A DNA stretch of 7,867 bases from Streptosporangiaceae bacterium (lineage in GTDB: Bacteria > Actinomycetota > Actinomycetes > Streptosporangiales > Streptosporangiaceae), in the NCBI GenBank assembly GCA_030045215.1, contig JASIBJ010000350.1, forward strand, positions 1 to 7,867, in the 5' to 3' direction. Each line of letters starts with the position of its first letter. Position 1 is the stretch's first letter. The position numbers and the translations under genes were made by a program. This document shows positions 5,797 through 7,867 of this stretch, piece after piece. The notes under the pieces are model-generated. The model had not been told where the DNA came from, did no database searches, and was given only the letters and a program-made list of their open reading frames with translations.

Positions 5797-7104
5797 CTAC
5801 TGTGATTCAAGGCTTCGAAGATAGGACGCGAGGGCCTGCGGTCCTTGGTTGTTCAAGTCAAAGACAGCCCCGTGGAGCGGATTGCCAGCCAAAGCAAGCT
5901 TCAGCCCGCCGCTAAGCAGACCGGCAAGCTCCCGTGGCAGCTCGGTGAGCCGGTTGCCGTCGAGCCCCAGTTCCCGGAGGCTGGTGAGCTGGCCGATCTC
6001 CGGGGGCAGCGCGGCGAGCCGATTGCCGTCGAGCCGCAGCCTCCGTAGGCCGGTCAGCCGGCCAATCTCGGAGGGCAGCTCAGTGACCTGATTGCCACCA
6101 AGGGTCAGCTGACGGAGGCTCGTGAGCTGGCCGATCTCGGGCGGCAGCGCGGTGAGCCGATTGCCATCCAGCATCAGCCTGCCGAGGTTGGCGAGCTGGG
6201 TGATCTCGGGGGGCAGCGCGGCGAGCTGATTGCCGCCGAGCCCCAGATCGTCGAGGCTCGTGAGCTGCGTAATCTCCGTGGGCAGCACAGTGAGCTGGTT
6301 GTGGTGGAGCATCAGTCTGCCGAGGTTGGTGAGCTGGCCGATCTCCGGCGGCAGCGCGGTGAGCTCATTGCCGGTGAGCATCAGGTCCTTGAGGTCGGTC
6401 AGCTGACCGATCTCCGGCGGCAGCGCGGTGAGCTGATTGCTGTGGAGCGTCAGCTGCCGGAGGTTGGTGAGCTGACCGATCTCCGGCGGCAGCGCGGTGA
6501 GCCGGTTGCCGTCGAGGGTCAGCGTCCCGAGGCTGGCGAGCTGACCGATCTCCGGCGGCAGCGCAGTGAGCCGGTTGCCGTCGAGCCCCAGCCTCCCGAG
6601 GTTCCTCAGCCGGCCAATCTCGGGGGGCAGCGCAGTGAGCCGGTTGCCGTCGAGCCTCAGTTGCCGGAGGTTAGTGAGCCGGCCGATCTCCGGCGGCAGC
6701 GCAGTGAGCTGATTGCCGTCGAGAGTCAGCGTCCCGAGGTTGGTCAGCTGGCCGATCTCCGGCGGCAGCGCAGTGAGCTGATTGCCGTCGAGAGTCAGCG
6801 TCCCGAGGTTGGTCAGCTGGCCGATCTCCGGCGGCAGCGCGCTGAGCTGATTGCCGTCGAGCCTCAGTTCCCAGAGGTTGGTTGGCAGTTCCCGGAGGTA
6901 GATGAGCTGGGTGATCTCCGGTGGCAGCGCGGTGAGTTCTCGGTTCGATAGATCACAGCGGCCGGTCCGCAGAACTTCAAGCAGCTCGGGCTTCGGGATC
7001 GGGCCACCTGCGGCTGCCTCGACCTTCCGGCGGGCGACGTTGAAGGGTTCCCCCGCAGACGCCATACGGCCCCGGATGCTGTCCTTCTTATCGCGGTTAG
7101 TCAC
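5797..7104 (-). CDS. Leucine-rich-repeat protein (Roco/SHOC2-type LRR)
   Basis: A 435-residue protein made almost wholly of leucine-rich repeats. A charged N-terminal part (1-47) leads into a capping unit ([13 protein letters not shown], about 52-64), then fourteen full 23-residue units (76-397) with the pattern [23 protein letters not shown], and a closing unit with [11 protein letters not shown] solenoids bind proteins; the LPPEIGQL style is shared with bacterial Roco and plant intracellular Ras-group LRR proteins. There is no signal peptide or membrane segment, so it is likely cytoplasmic. The tail ([14 protein letters not shown]) resembles the linker that precedes the Roc GTPase in Roco proteins, but the gene stops there, so it is an LRR-only protein or a truncated one. 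The start is the GTG at 7104, which has only a weak ribosome site; ATG at codon 14 (7065) is an alternative. The gene lies inside the tRNA-flanked segment and ends 49 bp from the tRNA. Its partner is unknown. Confidence 0.9.
   Translation of the reverse strand: MTNRDKKDSIRGRMASAGEPFNVARRKVEAAAGGPIPKPELLEVLRTGRCDLSNRELTALPPEITQLIYLRELPTNLWELRLDGNQLSALPPEIGQLTNLGTLTLDGNQLTALPPEIGQLTNLGTLTLDGNQLTALPPEIGRLTNLRQLRLDGNRLTALPPEIGRLRNLGRLGLDGNRLTALPPEIGQLASLGTLTLDGNRLTALPPEIGQLTNLRQLTLHSNQLTALPPEIGQLTDLKDLMLTGNELTALPPEIGQLTNLGRLMLHHNQLTVLPTEITQLTSLDDLGLGGNQLAALPPEITQLANLGRLMLDGNRLTALPPEIGQLTSLRQLTLGGNQVTELPSEIGRLTGLRRLRLDGNRLAALPPEIGQLTSLRELGLDGNRLTELPRELAGLLSGGLKLALAGNPLHGAVFDLNNQGPQALASYLRSLESQ
5914..6879 (-). 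repeat. Fourteen 69-bp units encoding 23-residue LRRs
   Basis: The array runs from codon 76 to codon 397 of the LRR gene, 14 units of exactly 69 bp with no insertion or deletion. Most variation falls in the xxLxLxxNx positions, which form the exposed face, while LPPEIGQLT is nearly constant. The unit length is a multiple of three, so long spurious reading frames stay open on both strands. Confidence 0.92.
6681..6840. repeat. Exact 69-bp tandem repeat within the LRR array
   Basis: This 160-bp tract is perfectly periodic at 69 bp, about 2.3 copies beginning at 6681, 6750 and 6819. The periodicity breaks at 6680 (c against t at 6749) and at 6841 (g against a at 6772). It corresponds to LRR units 2-3 of the protein. 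Perfect identity, including silent positions, points to recent duplication or gene conversion by slippage or unequal exchange. Confidence 0.9.
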
Positions 7105-7384
7105 GGCCGACTGCTTCCCGACGGCACCGCCCGCGTCTGGCCGCCCAGGAGTGAACCGCAGTGACTAATCGAAACCGCGCGTCGCCCCTGGGAGCGCTTG
7201 ACCTCAATGCCACCCGCGGCGCGGGCCGAAAGATAGCTCAGTGCAGGCGGGCGCAGCCACCGCCATGAACGTAACACCGGGCCGCTTTCACGTCGACTCA
7301 CTTCTCAGCACCTACGCTGTCTCAACGCGTTGGCGATCTCAGGTACGGGCGCACTGCCTTGCGGTGGCGGTGCGGATTTTGTAA
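7105..7384. other. Non-coding stretch upstream of the LRR gene
   Basis: These 280 bp lie between the LRR start and the toxin fragment. I see no supported gene, no clear promoter and no recognisable integrase remnant. The missing first half of the yoeB gene is not detectable here in any plus-strand frame. An in-frame TAA at 7382-7384 closes the reading frame of the fragment that follows. Confidence 0.4.
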
Positions 7385-7531
7385 AGCCGGAGCCTCGGCA
7401 AGCCCGAGCCGCTCAAGTACGCCTTTCAGGGCTACTGGTCGCGCCGAATCACTGACGAGCACCGGCTGATCTACAAGCGGGTTGAGGATGAGATCCGGAT
7501 CGCCCAGTGCCACTATCGCTCGGAGGATTAG
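7385..7531 (+). pseudogene. yoeB: C-terminal remnant of a YoeB-family mRNA interferase toxin
   Basis: From 7397 to the TAG at 7529-7531 the frame reads GKPEPLKYAFQGYWSRRI followed by TDEHRLIY and IAQCHYRSED. This aligns without gaps to about residues 43-84 of E. coli YoeB, the second half of this ribosome-dependent endoribonuclease. The catalytic Glu of KPEPL (Glu46 in E. coli) and Arg of EHRL (Arg65) are kept, but the final catalytic His-Tyr (CRYHY in E. coli) has become CHYRS. The first half is gone: TAA stands in frame at 7382-7384 and no ATG, GTG or TTG lies between it and the conserved part. No YefM-type antitoxin gene is seen. It is therefore a dead fragment, not a working toxin. Toxin-antitoxin pairs of this type often stabilise mobile elements, which fits its place 38 bp before the right tRNA repeat. 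Confidence 0.85.
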
Positions 7532-7568
7532 GCGCCGTCTCCAGGACTGCGACGTTCCGCGTGACCTT

Positions 7569-7632
7569 CTTGAAATTGTTGTGGCGTGCAACCGTCACCG
7601 CGGCTTCGAATCCCACACCCTCCGCAAATCCG
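7569..7632 (+). repeat. Right copy of tRNA-Ser 3' direct repeat (attR-like, broken tRNA)
   Basis: A 64-bp partial copy of tRNA-Ser(TGA) from the anticodon loop (CTTGAAA) through the 3' end plus 8 bases. Its T stem is broken (GCGGC facing CCCAC, two mismatches), the variable arm has one change, and no 5' half is recognisable, so it is not a tRNA gene. The differences lie left of 7605; from 7605 to 7632 it is identical to the intact locus. That pattern fits a crossover within the last 28 bp. Confidence 0.85.
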
Positions 7633-7639
7633 TTTGCGG
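7622..7639 (-). terminator. Hairpin downstream of the arsR-type gene
   Basis: CCGCAAA and TTTGCGG form a perfect 7-bp stem with loop TCCG, starting 10 bp beyond the ArsR stop on the minus strand. Its left arm and loop are the end of the tRNA repeat and its right arm lies outside it, so the hairpin exists only at this junction. It may end arsR transcription. No T tract follows. Confidence 0.4.
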
Positions 7640-7649
7640 GCCGCTCGGG

Positions 7650-7867
7650 TCAGGTAGCCGTGCTCAGTACCGACGACAGGGCGTCTAGCGCGCCTGGCAC
7701 CACTGTGTAGTAGGCCCACTTGCCGCGCTGGTCGCGTGTGAAGATTCCAGCGTTCACCAGGATCTTGAGGTGGTGCGAGATAGTCGGCTGAGTCAGGCCA
7801 AGCGGGTCGGTCAGGTCGCAGACGCAGGCCTCGCCGCCTTCGTGAGCGGCCACCATCGAGACCAGCC
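7650..7867 (-). CDS. ArsR/SmtB-family metal(loid)-responsive repressor, partial
   Basis: The C-terminal part of a small winged-helix repressor; its start lies beyond the right edge, because the frame stays open upstream (Leu-Val-Ser) of the first visible ATG at 7856. The visible 72 or so residues contain ACVCDL, the Cys-x-Cys-Asp-Leu motif that binds arsenite or cadmium in ArsR-type sensors, then the recognition helix (LTQPTISHHLKIL) and the wing (DQRGKWAYYTV). Such proteins sit on the operator of an arsenic or heavy-metal resistance operon and leave it when the metal binds. The regulated genes are probably to the right, outside the window. The gene converges on the right tRNA repeat with 17 bp between. 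Family certain; ligand likely arsenite but unproven. Confidence 0.92.
   Translation of the reverse strand, partial: LVSMVAAHEGGEACVCDLTDPLGLTQPTISHHLKILVNAGIFTRDQRGKWAYYTVVPGALDALSSVLSTAT

Larger units (their letters stand above)
5728..7632. mobile_element. Putative remnant or minimal island integrated at tRNA-Ser
   Basis: The segment is bounded by an exact 28-bp direct repeat made of the tRNA-Ser 3' end, one copy inside the intact tRNA and the other inside a broken tRNA fragment, with starts 1,877 bp apart. This is how tyrosine-integrase elements sit in tRNA genes: the element restores the tRNA on one side and leaves a displaced 3' piece on the other. The cargo is a leucine-rich-repeat gene and the broken end of a YoeB toxin, both common on accessory elements. 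No integrase, excisionase, replication or transfer gene is present, so it could move only with help, or is a deletion remnant. The alternative is an old tandem tRNA duplication whose second copy decayed. The repeat is certain; the mobile origin is inference. Confidence 0.5.

Noticed and set aside
6301..6951. Long plus-strand reading frame with 23-residue periodicity (and smaller ones at 5845-6091).
   Set aside because: It is the antisense of the LRR array. Because 69 is a multiple of three, a stop-free unit keeps all copies open; the clear LRR consensus is on the minus strand.
5797..7104. Regular 69-bp spacing considered as a CRISPR array or other structural DNA repeat.
   Set aside because: The repeats are in-frame LRR codons without spacers of unique sequence.
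7226..7260. TAGCTCAGT resembling a tRNA D arm (AGATAGCTCAGTGCAGG).
   Set aside because: No paired D stem, anticodon arm or T arm follows; chance match.
7101..7301. 66-residue minus-strand reading frame just upstream of the LRR gene.
   Set aside because: No motif and no ribosome site. Treated as non-coding.

Overview
The window looks like chromosomal DNA of a high-GC Gram-positive actinomycete. Almost all codons end in G or C, an ECF sigma factor of the SigE type is present, and the CtaG, MauE and ArsR homologues are of the kinds common in soil Actinobacteria. The lineage is inferred from composition and family types only.

Layout from left to right. (1) Positions 65-670, minus: ECF sigma factor. 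A 228-bp divergent intergenic region follows. (2) Positions 899-2973, plus: two genes joined by an ATGA overlap. The first encodes a Cys-rich protein with a C-terminal RlpA-like double-psi beta-barrel (DPBB) domain. The second encodes a MauE-type membrane redox protein with the GCGCFG motif and a long C-terminal extension. (3) Positions 3062-4243, minus: a P-loop AAA/archaeal-type ATPase with a C-terminal winged helix, convergent with the MauE gene over a perfect 9-bp-stem hairpin. (4) Positions 4536-5576, minus: a CtaG/caa3-type cytochrome c oxidase assembly membrane protein. (5) Positions 5659-5747, plus: an intact tRNA-Ser(TGA). (6) Positions 5797-7104, minus: a leucine-rich-repeat protein with fourteen consecutive 23-residue units. 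(7) Positions 7385-7531, plus: the broken C-terminal half of a YoeB toxin. (8) Positions 7569-7632: a degenerate second copy of the 3' two-thirds of the tRNA-Ser. (9) Positions 7650 to the right edge, minus: an ArsR/SmtB repressor, cut by the window end.

Two things stand out. First, the tRNA-Ser and its partial copy share an exact 28-bp block and about 92% identity over about 65 bp. They bracket the LRR gene and the toxin remnant, which is the arrangement left when an element integrates into a tRNA 3' end. No integrase is visible, so this is either a decayed or minimal island or an old tRNA duplication. Second, the coupled DPBB-MauE pair looks like a small two-gene system: a membrane thiol-redox protein made together with a protein whose C-terminal domain has eight cysteines. 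I know of no described function for this pair. Its role in disulfide handling at the envelope is inference.
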